Source: Aedes albopictus (lineage: Eukaryota; Arthropoda; Insecta; Diptera; Culicidae). Taken from it: DNA of 64,000 bases. The notes under the pieces are model-generated. The model worked only from the letters and a program-made list of their open reading frames with translations. It ran no database searches and had not been told where the DNA came from. Positions 34,619 to 45,780 of the stretch are shown here, piece by piece. Location: assembly GCF_035046485.1 (NCBI RefSeq), contig NC_085138.1, positions 43,559,464 through 43,623,463 of the forward strand, read 5' to 3'. The position numbers and the translations under genes are program-made. Each line of letters starts with the position of its first letter. Position 1 is the first letter of the stretch.

Positions 34619-35170
34619 ATGTATGAATTCCAGGAAAAATTAAAAAATATACATCTGGTTGATTTTCGGAAGAAACTCCCGAAGAAACCCTGAAAAAGAA
34701 GCTTTTGGAAAAAATTCAGAGCTCAGCAGGTATCCAAACAAAAACTCTCCATTGAAATTCAAAAGATGGCTAATTGGAATCGTACGAGATTGCCAAGAGG
34801 AATTCCAGAAGTATTTTTCGATGAATCCCACAAGTAATCCCTAGGGGAGACGTAAAAAAGTATTGAAGGATATCCAAGAATCCCTTAAACATTCAAAAAG
34901 GTATCCCAGATGAAACTCCCAAAGTTATTCGTGAACGAATATTTAGAAGAATCACAAAAGAAACCCGTGAACATATTTCTGGTAGTTAACCCTAATAATC
35001 TCCTGAAAAATCCTCGGAGTAATACCTGGTGGATTTTCCACAACTCCTGGAGGAATTTCGAGAGGAACTTCTGCGAAAGAGGAAGCTTCCAAAGAAATAC
35101 TAAAAGATTTTTTGTGCAATGGCAAGCAGACCTACAATCAATTACTCTGGAGGTTTTAACAGAGCTCTAA
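34619..35170. repeat. Degenerate minisatellite continuing after the LINE
   Basis: Loose units like GAAGAAACTCCC, GAATTCCAGAAG and CCTGGAGGAATTTC match the array left of the RTE-type insertion at 33.4 kb, which suggests one original array. No gene. Confidence 0.5.
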
Positions 35171-36917
35171 GTTGAAAAAAAAATGGTAGGTCAAGTTCCA
35201 GGGCAAATAAAAAGCCTTAAAGAAGTTAAATGAATTAAGTTTTCCATTTAGTGAAATACTTATCAATGTAAAGATATAAAACAACATAACTCGGATAATC
35301 GAGCCTTTTTTACCGGATAATCGAGTCCGGCCTGACTTGTATTCCTAGGCATACATATATGTTGGAGCAGAGTGAGCTCTCATCATGTTGATCAACAGCA
35401 AACTTTCTTTGGTGATTATCACGTTCGTTTCGACACTCGACAGTAACATTACCAACATTATGTGACATCATTCTAAAGTTGATTATCGTCCATACCTGCA
35501 AGAGAAACAAAAAGAAACCACTGATTAACACCAAATTTTATGCATACAGACTAATTTGTGAGGAATTTAATAATTGCTCAAAACATCCAACAATGCCCAT
35601 TTGCCACTGCCTCCCATCCCTTAGGTCTGCTACAATTCCAATCCCAAAGAGTAGTCATTTTGTTCGCTCTTCTTCCTCTACTATCCGTGAAACAACGCAT
35701 TCGTCCGCGCGCGCAGCCGAGCCGCCGAGTGCACACGGAGGAAAAACAAATGTTCGAATTAATAAACACGGCATTTTCGCTCTGTGCTCCCGGCCTCCGC
35801 CGCGCACACAAAAGACTTGATAACAACCTCCCGCCTGTTGCCGCGGTGGTGGTGCTACGCCACCACCATCCAAGCAGACCGTGTGCGCGCCCGCGCGCGC
35901 AACCGCTGCGCTCGCTGATAACCCATTCCGAAAAAATGTTTAGAGAGCCATCCAACAAATATGGTTAATTAATTAGCGGGAAAATGCTTAATTAAATTAT
36001 TAATCGCACAATTCGTAGTCCGCGGCCAGCCGCGGACGCGGCTCTTCCCCGTCAAACTCCGCTCGTAATTGTATATCTCTTTTCAAGTGCACTTCTTTAA
36101 TGGGTTGCGATTGTATTTAATTTTTTTCCTCGCACTCACTCGCTCCCTCGATTCGAGAAGCGGAGAAGCGCTCGTCTCAAAATTTGAAGCACGGCTCTTA
36201 CTGCTGTCGAAATTTGTAAAGAAATAATGATTGCCGATCATCATGGATTCGGCTGTCATCGGGCCCGCCACCACGCCATCACTGTGTTGTGTATTTGATG
36301 TAGACGCAGAGAGCGCGCAACAACAGATGGCACTCGTGCTGCAGCCTACTGCCAGGCCGCGACAGCTTTGATCTAACTCGAACAGGTTACTTTGGCAGCA
36401 ACGAACAACGGCACACTTCTTGTTCGCAACAAAGTCGGTAATCGATTCAATTACAGTGCGCTTATTGGCTGTCAGCATGGTTTGCTGGGACCTCTTGCAC
36501 CCTTGCCATCATCGACCGACCGACCGCTATCATCACCATCACTGTTTGTTGATGGTCGCTATCTTGTAGGTATGTCCCGTCAGCGACTGACTACCTGCGA
36601 GCGACCTGCTGACGCAGACGTGCGAGACAAACAAAAATGTGACAATTCAATAATTGATGGCTTCAAGGGGCGTTAGCGGTAGCATTATCAGACTTCTTTA
36701 CTCTATGGTGTGGCGGCGACACTACCTGCTAAGGAGCACCATAGTTTCTGTGAACATGATTTACGCAATGTTGTACCTTGCGAGTATGTCGATCGTTAGT
36801 GGTCTGTCATCAACATAGCGAATGTGTGGCTTGATAAGAGTGATCTAGGGATGCTTAATAAATTTACTTGTTACGTATATTAAAACTTGCTATGTGATGT
36901 CATTCAGAGCTATTTTT
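35171..36917. other. Non-coding island with TAAT cluster
   Basis: No recognisable protein. Overlapping frames on both strands at 35.56-35.97 kb have biased arginine/proline content driven by GCGCGC runs, not by conservation that I can see. Around 35965-36005 lies a dense cluster of homeodomain-type core sites (GGTTAATTAATTAGC, CTTAATTAAATTATTAATC). No transposon features, so possibly unique regulatory DNA. Confidence 0.4.
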
Positions 36918-37034
36918 AGTCAAATAGATTAGCAGAGGTTCTTAGAACCATCATAAAACCAAAATAAAAGGTATTAGGTTTTATGACGGTTCAAAACCTC
37001 TACAAGACTAATTGATCATGAAAATGTTACTAAT
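36918..37034. mobile_element. Palindromic copy of the CCAATTAGTCTTGTAGAGG MITE
   Basis: The left arm GATTAGCAGAGGTTCTTAG, then AACCATCATAAAACC, mirrors the right arm GGTTTTATGACGGTTC, then AAAACCTCTACAAGACTAAT. The right end, read in reverse, is TAACATTTTCATGATCAATT, as in the copies at 4.5 and 10.9 kb. The exact left boundary is unclear. Confidence 0.65.
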
Positions 37035-38009
37035 TGTCAACGCTTTGACAATTCAATATTGCTACCCAAGTAACAATGGTAACTGAACAGTGAGAATCAT
37101 AGCTGAACAATTGTTGGTTAATGGTGTCAAAAGATGAATAAGCTGGAAGTTGAATATCAAGTTGAATAGTAGCTGGTTCAGTGTATAATGAATCTCTTGT
37201 ACGTCCTATCATCGTATGCTAAATATGCTACTCAATAGAAGATTATCCATCTACTCTACATTTCTTTATTCAGCTTATCTTCAATATTGAAGGTTTAGTA
37301 TTAAATAAAGTAAAAATAGAGAAAAACAACAGAAATAGCATTCAGTACCACCACTTAAAAAAATAGTAGAAGAATGTGAAAAGTAAGTAGTATTTTAAGG
37401 ATATTTACCTGTATTTTTATTCATTTTGCGTGACTTCACCAGAGATTCACGATTAGCAAAATCGAGAAGCACTGAACTGTAAACAAAACAATGATGTTTT
37501 GACAGCTAATGTATGCGTTCTTTTCCAGCACTTACATCGCTTATTCAAACTTAGCACAGCCTTCGTTCAAAGCCGTTCAACCTTTAATCAGACATGGCAG
37601 TATTTGATCTCCCACGAATCACTAAGCCCGTACCATTCCAGGTGGAGCAGATGCTAAGTTTAGTGACTATAATTCAATGCACCCAAGTTCGATTCTCAAT
37701 TATAATAAATATTTACATATAGTGCTGCATAAGTGATGGTTAATTTCTGAATTAAAGATGATTAAGAGACTCCAATGCTTTATCTGATCCTTATACGTTC
37801 TATAAATAGAATAATAAATTATTCCCATTCTGGATATAAGCGCTTCTATAACCTTAATTCAGCCACACGGAGAGCTTAAATCAACTTATGGCTGAATAAA
37901 ATCACCAAAATTGGATGTTCAAGAGCTGAACGAACGATTACAGTTCTTTTGCACAGCTTTTGTTCAAATGAAGGCTGATTTGCACTAGCGTAATCTACGA
38001 GCGTAATCA
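37035..38009. other. Non-coding, one isolated CCCAAGTAACA end
   Basis: A CCCAAGTAACA motif near 37064 could mark the start of another MITE, but no matching complement was found. Otherwise nothing recognisable. Confidence 0.35.
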
Positions 38010-38590
38010 GTGATATGTTGGAGCATTATGAATAAAATTTATGCTTGCAAGGCCTCATGCAACTATGTACTGTCAAGTGATGAGTGCAATGTCTGTTTGA
38101 GGATTTCTAAGAACTCCATCGGATCTACTACACAGGTATTTGGTTGTATCTAAGATGTTTATGTAGAAGGTTCATACTCACATAGCCGCAGGTTACTATG
38201 GTCTATCAAGTGGTGAGTTCAATATTCCTGTAAGAGTCTCCAAGAGATTGCTTGAGTAAGGGTCATCGAATCTACGAGAGCTACTAGTTGTATCTAAGAG
38301 CATTATAAATGAGGTTCATTGACACAGTCATGGCAGGGTATGTAAGTGTTGCACATAAGTCACTATGACTTACTGCGCAACCGTTACATACGCTGCCGTG
38401 GCTGTTTTGTAACCATGTGTGTTGTTTGGGTATGTTCTATCAAGTAATTGGTTCTATGATTGTATCCAAGAACTCCCCGGAGTTTAGGCCATCTGATCTA
38501 CAAGCGTAATCAGTGATCTGTTGAATGAAATTTATGCTTGCATAACCTCATGCAGATATGCTCTGTCAAGTGAAGAGTTCATCATTTGTT
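38010..38590. repeat. ~130-bp tandem repeat, four units
   Basis: The block CT(G/A)TCAAGTGATGAGTTC recurs near 38067, 38202, 38435 and 38563, each followed by TTTGAGGA-type text and CCAAGAACTCC. Unit spacing is about 130 except between the second and third, where a small insertion adds about 95 bases. The array runs directly into the TGAAACGCC minisatellite. Confidence 0.7.
38343..38434. mobile_element. Small MITE inserted in tandem repeat
   Basis: The insert ends GCTGTTTTGTAACCATGTGT then GTTGTTTGGG, and it includes CACATAAGTCACTATGACTT and CGCTGCCGTGG. It is a diverged relative of the 178-bp CCCAAGTAACA element at 5.3 kb. It is flanked by GGGTATG at 38336-38342 and 38428-38434, a likely 7-base target duplication. 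Confidence 0.6.
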
Positions 38591-39235
38591 TGAGGAACTC
38601 CAAAAATCCCCATGAAACCTCCATTAAATTCACCTGAGAGCCTTTGAAGCCCATTAAAACCCCTCTGCAACCTCCTGAAGCGCATTGAAATGCCTTGAGA
38701 CGGCTGGAAACGCTTTGAAACGCCTCTCAACTCTTGAAACCCCCATGAAATCTCCACGAATTCACCTGAGAGCCTCTCAAGTTTCCTAAAATCTTTTGGA
38801 AACCTCCTGAAACGCCCTGAAACGCATTGAATTGCATTCGAACGCATTGATACGCCTCTGAAATCCCCGTGAAACCTTCGTGAATATCACCCACGGACCT
38901 CTGAAGCTCCCTTAAACCTCCTGTAAACCACCTGAAACACCCTGAAACGCTTTGAAATGCTTTGAAATTCTTCGAAACGCTTCCGAACCCACCATGAAAT
39001 ATCCGTTAAGTTCACCTGAAAGTCTCTGAAGCCCAATAAAACCTCTCCAAAATCTCATCAAACGCTCTAAAACGTATTGAAGCGCCTTGAAACGCTATGA
39101 AACGCCTCGGAAAATCCCAGAAACCTCCGTCAAACTCACTGGAGAGGGTCAGAAGTCCTCCAAAACGCCTCTTTAACGCCCAGAAACGCATCGAAACGTT
39201 TTGAAACGCCTATGAAATCCCCAATGAAACCTCCA
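38591..39235. repeat. TGAAACGCC minisatellite
   Basis: Ten-base units of type CTGAAACGCC or TTGAAACGCA, mixed with CCTGAGAGCCTC segments, repeat throughout. It is the same family as 14.0-15.5 kb. Confidence 0.8.
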
Positions 39236-39420
39236 AATGGGGGTTCGGGTTACGTGTCTCTCTTTAGAGCTTCCTCTGAAGCAAATGCTTCAGAAAGTTT
39301 TCGAGAAACTACTCCAGGTGTTCTTCTAGAAATTTTGTCAGAAATCCCTCCAGGAATTTATCCAGAGCTCTCGCCAAGAGTTCTTCTAAAGATTCCACAA
39401 AGAATTTCGCTCCGTGAAAC
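39236..39420. repeat. Segment duplicated at 39.95-40.2 kb
   Basis: Contains TACGTGTCTCT, TCCTCTGAAGCAAATGCTTC and AGAAACTACTCCAGGTGTTC, followed by AGGAATTTATCCAGAGCTCT. The same blocks in the same order occur at 39955-40140. It interrupts the TGAAACGCC array. Confidence 0.65.
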
Positions 39421-39830
39421 TCACCTAAGAGCCTCTGAAGCCCCCCAAAATCCCTCTTAAATCTCCTGAAACGCCCTGAAACGCCTTGAAACGCATTGCA
39501 ACGCTATGGAACGCTTCTGAAACCCTGAGAACCTTCGAAGACTCTTGAAACACCTTTCAAACGTTTTGAAATACCCTGAAACACATTGAAACGCTTTAAA
39601 CGTTTCTGAAACCCCTCTGAAATCATCGTGAAGCTCACCTGAGAGCCTATAACGCATTGAAACGTCTTGAAACACCTCTGAAACCCCCGTGAAGATCCCT
39701 GAGAGTCCATGCTGCCCTCTAAAAGCCCTCTGACACCTCGTGGAATGCCCTGAGTCGCCTGGAAACGCCGCTGACTCTCCCTACCCTTAAAATTCCCTTG
39801 AAATCCCTCCGACCATTTTCCCTTTACATC
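39421..39830. repeat. TGAAACGCC minisatellite, continued
   Basis: The ten-base CTGAAACGCC rhythm resumes after the duplicated segment and fades near 39.8 kb into CCTTTACATCTG-type text. Confidence 0.75.
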
Positions 39831-39954
39831 TGAATGCCTTGACCCCTCTCCCGTTTACATCTGCTAGCCTTTGCCCTTATCAAACTTCTTTGCAACCCTG
39901 AAATCGATTTGGGTGACAATTCTATTTAGGCAGTCTCGACTCGTTACCTAAATG

Positions 39955-40345
39955 GGCGTTTGGGTGTACGTGTCCTCTAAGAATTCTACCATGAATGCTT
40001 AAGAGTTTCCTCTGAAGCAAATGCTTCAGAAATCCTTTTAGAAACTACTCCAGATATTCTTCTAGAAATTTTCTCAGAAACCCCTTCAGGAATTTATATA
40101 GAGTTCTCGCCAGGATTCCACCAAAAAATCCACTAGAGGTTTGTCCAGAGATTTCCCGTTGAGTCCTTTGAAAGATTTCCCCAGAGATTCCCAGTAGAAA
40201 TTTTGGAACAAGTCCCGAACAAATCATGGAATTCCAACAATCTTTGAATGAATTCCTGGAAAACACGAACTAATTTTTGGAGCAATTCCTGGAGAAACTT
40301 GCAAAGAAATCTGTGGGAGAAAAATCTTTTACAGTATCAGGAAGA
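39955..40345. repeat. Second copy of duplicated segment plus minisatellite
   Basis: GTGTACGTGTCCTCT and TCCTCTGAAGCAAATGCTTC match 39236-39420. The text then continues into degenerate units such as GAATTCCTGGA and AGAGATTTCCC up to the tetranucleotide tract. Confidence 0.6.
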
Positions 40346-40351
40346 AAATCT

Positions 40352-40943
<592 letters not shown>

Positions 40944-42365
40944 TCACCCTTACAGCTTATTGTTGAACACCCCTACGTTCCCTTTATGTCTGAGGTCTCA
41001 AGTACCGACCCAACCGGAGCCGCCACTCCACACATAAAAACGTGATTGAAAAGCAATCAATTTTGTAATAATTCACATCGCCGCCGTCGATTAGTTGACC
41101 GCGGACCAGCAGACCCTGTTGCTGCCGCCCTCCCTCCGATCCATTGTTGGTACCTCAACCCCGCAGCAACTGCTCCAGGGCAGGGGTTTCTAATTACGAG
41201 CGCCCTGTACTCTCCTAGTCTCCTCGGGTCCTAAGTGTATAGTCTCTGCCCTCGAGCCGCAGAAGAAAGATACGTAATTACTCTGCGGGATGATAAATCA
41301 TTCGTAATTAACGCATAGCTGCGAGTGCGTGCCTTCGCAGGGACAAGGAACGAGGGCCGTGCTGGCCATACCGTGAGATAAACATCCGACCAACGCAACG
41401 GCGACGCAGTCGCCGAGAGTCCCAGAAGAAATTCTAAATCTTTCACATACTTCAAGCAGCGCAATGGGGCTAGGTCCACCGACCGCCAACGGCCACAGTC
41501 TGTCAATAAAATGTAACCCAGGCATAAATATTGCGTCCTTATCTGCGAACCGGAATCACACGGAATGGCAGTGCGCAATAACACAAAATATCATTTGAAG
41601 TCGGAGTCGTCCGAGTCGTAGCTGTACGGTACGGTATGGTACGATTGAACTCACAGAGAGAGGGCAGCACGGTTCTCTTTGTTTGCCCGAAACGGCGCGC
41701 GGTCGCGAGCCCGGCCGAGATGATTTGTTTGTCATTATGTCCATTAGGTTCTGTGCAACCAACAAAGCAAGCCGCGCGTGTGACCAACAAATCGCAGCTC
41801 GCTGCGCTACCTTTTGGGGAGAGCTGGGTGAAATGTTACAGTTGAAAGTTACGAAGTGCGTTACTAAGGAGAGGTCCGTGAATCGTGATGTATGATGCAT
41901 ACATTACGGCGCTTTTGATGACACTTTTCGGTGTCAGAACGTTTCAAATGTAAAGCACCTGCATTTGAAAGGTTCAGGTTTTGTGTGTTGTGGAGTTACG
42001 TAGAAAAGCGTAGCCCAGCGGTCCATTTTACACCAATTCCCCTGACTCACATGCGCGAAACTTCACTTTTTATGACCCGTGGTCGAAAACAAATGTGCAT
42101 AGGTAATGCTGCTTGGCGGTTGGCCCCAGCATTAAGCATACGGGCGTGGACAAAATGTGCTAAATGGCTTGTTGAAAAGTGACTTATGTCGCGCAAGCGC
42201 GAAGAAGTGGAGGCTTGAACGACGAATAAAGCAGTGACAATCGTTGCATGCCATCTCGCTTTTTTTTTCGGACCACGCAAGCGGAGGAGGGCCCAATGGC
42301 CGAGTGCAACGTGTGAGGGCGCATGACTTTTGTCGAATCATACCCCTCGGTGACCAACAACAACG
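40944..42365. other. Non-coding GC-richer island
   Basis: Many short overlapping frames on both strands, none with a recognisable domain. TACGTAATTACTC and TTCGTAATTAACGC near 41270-41315 are TAAT-type sites. No transposon ends are seen. Confidence 0.4.
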
Positions 42366-42375
42366 ACGCCTGCTG

Positions 42376-42377
<2 letters not shown>

Positions 42378-42410
<33 letters not shown>

Positions 42411-42447
42411 TTGTGAATTTTAACTTATTGCTAATTCTTCACACAAA
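42378..42447 (-). mobile_element. Tail-only SINE/LINE insertion with long poly(A)
   Basis: On the minus strand the 70-base insert reads GTGTGAAGAATTAGCAATAA, then GTTAAAATTCACAAATA, and ends in about 32 A residues. It is flanked by a perfect 12-base direct repeat, ACGCCTGCTGCT (42366-42377 and 42448-42459). That shows a genuine target-primed insertion of a severely 5'-truncated element. The tail matches 14.8 kb and the SINE at 62.2 kb. The intact poly(A) and duplication suggest it is recent. Confidence 0.85.
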
Positions 42448-42459
42448 ACGCCTGCTGCT

Positions 42460-42836
42460 AGTATAGTACTCGGGAAGGTAATGGACATTTGTTAGGGCAG
42501 TTTGAGTCGTCGGTCATCGTGAGGATTTGACCGCTGCTGTAGTTCATGTACATCGAAGATAATGGCATTCGTTGTAAAGGCGTGAGTGATTTTATGGTGG
42601 AGATTTGGCGAGTTCAGTGCATTTGCAGTTTGTTTGAATTAGATCATAATTTTGAGATAGTAGTACATGCGCTGTTTAAATTATGAACAGATTTTGAATT
42701 GTTGAAAGGTTGTGAAGGTTCTTTGTCAGTTCTAAGACAATTTGATAGAAATAAGTCTACAAACTTGCTGCTATCACAGAGATTCTCTTTGAATCTTTCC
42801 CCTCATTCGTCACAGTAAGCGAATTAGTTGTATTCT
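42460..42836. other. Non-coding stretch
   Basis: No frame, repeat or motif of note was found between the tail-only insertion and the 10-bp array. Confidence 0.4.
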
Positions 42837-43245
42837 TGTCTCTTCTTCGCTTCTCTTCGCGTCTCTTCGCGTCTTTTTGCGTCTCTTCGCGTCTTTTTGC
42901 GTCTCTTCGCGTCTTTCCACGTCTCTTCGCGTCTCTTCACGTCTCTTCGCGTCTCTTCGCGTCTCGCGTCTCTTCGCGTCTCGCGTCTCTTCGCGTCTCT
43001 TCGCGTCTCTTCGCGTCTCTTCGCGTCTCTTCGCGTCTCTTCGCGTCTCTTCGCGTCTCTTCGCGTCTCTTCGCGTCTCTTCGCTTCTCTTTGCGTCTCT
43101 TCGCGTCTCTTCGCATCTTTTCGCGTCTCTTCGCGACTCTTCGCGTCTCTTAGCGTCTCTTCGCTTCTCTTCGCTTCTTTTCGCTTCTTTTTGCTTCTCT
43201 CGCTTCTCTTCTCGTCTCTTCGCTTCTCTTCGCTTCTGTTCGCTT
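42837..43245. repeat. 10-bp TCTTCGCGTC minisatellite
   Basis: About 40 units of TCTTCGCGTC with occasional TTTTTGCGTC, TCTCGCGTC and TCTTCGCTTC variants. It is homopyrimidine apart from the CG steps and a few A or G changes. Arginine/serine-rich frames on the plus strand and KRREETRRDA frames on the minus strand are repeat artefacts, not RS-domain or coiled-coil proteins. Confidence 0.95.
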
Positions 43246-43296
43246 TTCATCGACTACGACCACCAACTGTTGATGGGCAAACTGATCCCAAAACTT

Positions 43297-43560
43297 TAAT
43301 GTACGGTACCGACGGCCGTCACGGTACAACCTAGAGCGACGAAAGCAGCCGGATGTCACTTCCGCATACGTGCAGAATCTTGAGGCAACGTTGCCGTAGA
43401 AGCGGAATGCGAGGAAATTTTACAAGTAGCTCAATGTATTCCACAACGGCTTCGTGCCGTGAGTCGAAATGTACAGGGACGAATGGTCGCGAGCTGATCG
43501 GAAGGTAGAAGACGCACTTCGACGTTTCGATTGTTCTCTGATTTCTCCGGTGGAATAAGC
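43297..43560 (+). pseudogene. RTE-type LINE fragment with internal deletion
   Basis: CACGGTACAACCTAGAGCGA and CCGGATGTCACTTCCGCATA match the element at 50.4-54.1 kb near 51600-51690. After CAACGTTGCCG it jumps to GAAGCGGAATG and CAACGGCTTCGTGCCG, equivalent to about 51950-52050. Roughly 260 bases are therefore missing. The fragment starts and ends abruptly. Confidence 0.75.
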
Positions 43561-44569
43561 ATTTCCAAAAAGCTCCGACTTTCCAAATCACCTACGAATC
43601 ATCACCGATCGTTCCCTTTGCCCAACCCAATCAGTCCTAATTAAGATGATTACATTGCGACAATCCATCTCCAATCGCCATCCGCAATACCCCGCTATGA
43701 ACGCCGGGACTAGCACGGATGGGTACGTCTTTTTGTTGTAGAGGTACGTCTTGGTCCCACCAAAGCCTCTCGTCCAAAGGTGCCCATTTTCGATTAATCC
43801 AATTCTGTTGCCGTGCTGGCTGGCTGGGTGCCTCCTCCTGGGTCTCTACCGGATGCCGCCGTCGCCGTCGACATTGTCGTTCGTCACTCAACGCTCTTTG
43901 CTCATCGCGCACAACTACCAACTACGACTGACTGACTGTTTGTCTTGTTAATTGACTCAGATGGATACTCTGATTGAGTCATCCCGCTTCAATTGGAGTA
44001 GGTATTCGTTTTTGTGCGATCGGTCTCCCCAATCTAAACCCCGATCATCGCAACCGCACCGGCATCCGTCAAAGTAGGCTTGGTGGTAGGCTTACCTCCG
44101 ACTCCCGCAGCGAGTAGGCCATGATGATGGTCCAACTTGGGATGCTCTCGCTCTGCGCAGTGTGCTTTAATTACGCTTACTTTGTTTACATTTTAATTGA
44201 CCCGATTCCGTGCGGGAATCCTCTCTGGCCTACTGCGATTGGCAGTACAAATTTAATGGGATTTCACATCACAAAGTACATGGCAGTGATCGTCGTGACC
44301 AGCATGATTAGGGAAACTGGGAGGACGCTGACGATGATGCTGAGCTTTGTGGCGGCCAAAGTGCTGCCGGTATCGAACCGTTTGTTAGTTCGTTCGATGA
44401 TGAATAGGGAACACGACGTCCAACGGATTCGATGAGGGCGTCGTCGAATTTTTAATTCAATTCGGGAAAAGACGGATCGCACTCACGTTGATCTTTCTCT
44501 CCGAGTGCCGTTGCACAGTGGGGTGGATGATGATGAAAAGTTGGAAGCATTTTGGGACCCTGCCTGCCC
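43561..44569. other. Non-coding island, no gene recognised
   Basis: A 104-residue plus-strand frame at 44121-44435 shows a hydrophobic start but no recognisable family. It overlaps a minus-strand frame and is not called. CTTTAATTACGC and CATTTTAATTGACC near 44165-44200 are TAAT-type sites. Confidence 0.4.
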
Positions 44570-45780
44570 CCAGTGATAGAGTTCATGAAGGATTTTTGTT
44601 GAAATTTCTGGAGGGAATCTCGGTGTAATTCTGGAGAAATTCTCAGAGGAATTCCTGGTTGAATTCCTGGAGGAATTCCTGGTGCAATTCCTGGAGGATT
44701 TTCTGGTGCAATTCCTGGAGGATTTCCTGGTGGAATTGCCGGAGGAATTCCTGGAGCAATTGCCGGAGGAATTCCTGGAGGAACTGCCGGAGGAATTCCT
44801 AGAGGAGTTCCCGGAGGAATTCCTGTAGGAATTCCCAGTGCAATTCCTGTAGGAATTCCCAGAGGAATTCCTGCAGGAATTCCCAGTGGAATTCCTGTAG
44901 GAATTCCCAGTGGAATTGCTGTAGGAGTTCCCGAAGGAATTCCTAAAGGATTCCTGGAGGAATTCCCGGAGGAATTCCCGGAGGAATTCCTGGAGGAATT
45001 CCCGGAGAAATTCCTGGAGAAATTCCCGGAGGAATTCCTGGAGGAATTTCCCGGAGTTCCCGGAGGAATTCCTGGAGGAATTCCCGGAGGAATTCCTGGA
45101 GGAATTCCCGGAGGAATTCCTGGAGAAATTCCCGGAGGAATTCCTGGAGAAATTCCCGGAGGAATTCCCGGAGGAATTTCTGGAGGAATTCCCGGAGGAA
45201 CTCCTGGAGGAATTCCCGGAAGAATTCCCGGAGGAATTCCCGGAGGAATTCCCGGAGGAATTCCCGGAGGAATTCCCGGAGGAATTCCTGGAGGAATTCC
45301 CGGAGGAATTCCTGGAGGAATTCCCGGAGGAATTCCTGGAGGAATTCCCGGAGGAATTCCTGGAGGAATTCCCGGAGGAATTCCTGGAGGAATTCCCGGA
45401 GGAATTCCTGGAGGAATTCCCGGAGGAATTCCTGGAGGAATTCCCGGAGGAATTCCTGGAGGAATTCCCGGAGGAATTCCTGGAGGAATTCGTGGAGGAA
45501 TTCCCGGAGGAATTCGTGGAGGAATTCCCGGAGGAATTCGTGGAGGAATTCCCGGAGGAATTCGTGGAGGAATTCCCGGAGGAATTCGTGGAGGAATTCC
45601 CGGAGGAATTCGTGGAGGAATTCCCGGAGGAATTCCTGGAGGAATTCGTGGAGGAATTCCTGGAGGAATTCCTGGAGGAATTCCCGGAGGCATTCTTGGA
45701 GGAATTCCTGGCGGAATTCTTGGAGGAATTCCTGGCGGAATTCTTGGCGGAAATCCTTTTGGAAAATTCAGCGCGGAAAT
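44570..45780. repeat. 12-bp GGAATTCC(C/T)GGA minisatellite
   Basis: Units of 12 bases (GGAGGAATTCCT alternating with GGAGGAATTCCC) run for about 1.1 kb, more degenerate at the left edge. Subtypes cluster: TGTAGGAATTCCCAGTG at 44.8-44.93 kb and GAATTCGTGGAGG at 45.48-45.65 kb. Because 12 is divisible by three, the minus strand reads a 413-residue PPGIPPGI collagen-like frame and the plus strand EEFPEEFV. Both are artefacts. Confidence 0.95.

Noticed and set aside
35558..35968. 136-codon and 126-codon overlapping frames on opposite strands
   Set aside because: Both are biased by GCGCGC and GGTGGT runs. Open frames on both strands point to composition rather than coding.
42810..43334. Arginine/serine-rich or lysine/glutamate-rich proteins
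   Set aside because: Produced by the 10-bp TCTTCGCGTC array. Both strands and all frames are open.
44121..44435. Possible small membrane protein
   Set aside because: It has a hydrophobic N-terminal stretch but no family features, no splice or promoter evidence, and an overlapping frame on the other strand.
44452..45693. Minus-strand 413-codon PPGI collagen-like frame
   Set aside because: It is a direct reading of the 12-bp minisatellite. The opposite strand is also open, and the edge of the frame decays with the array.
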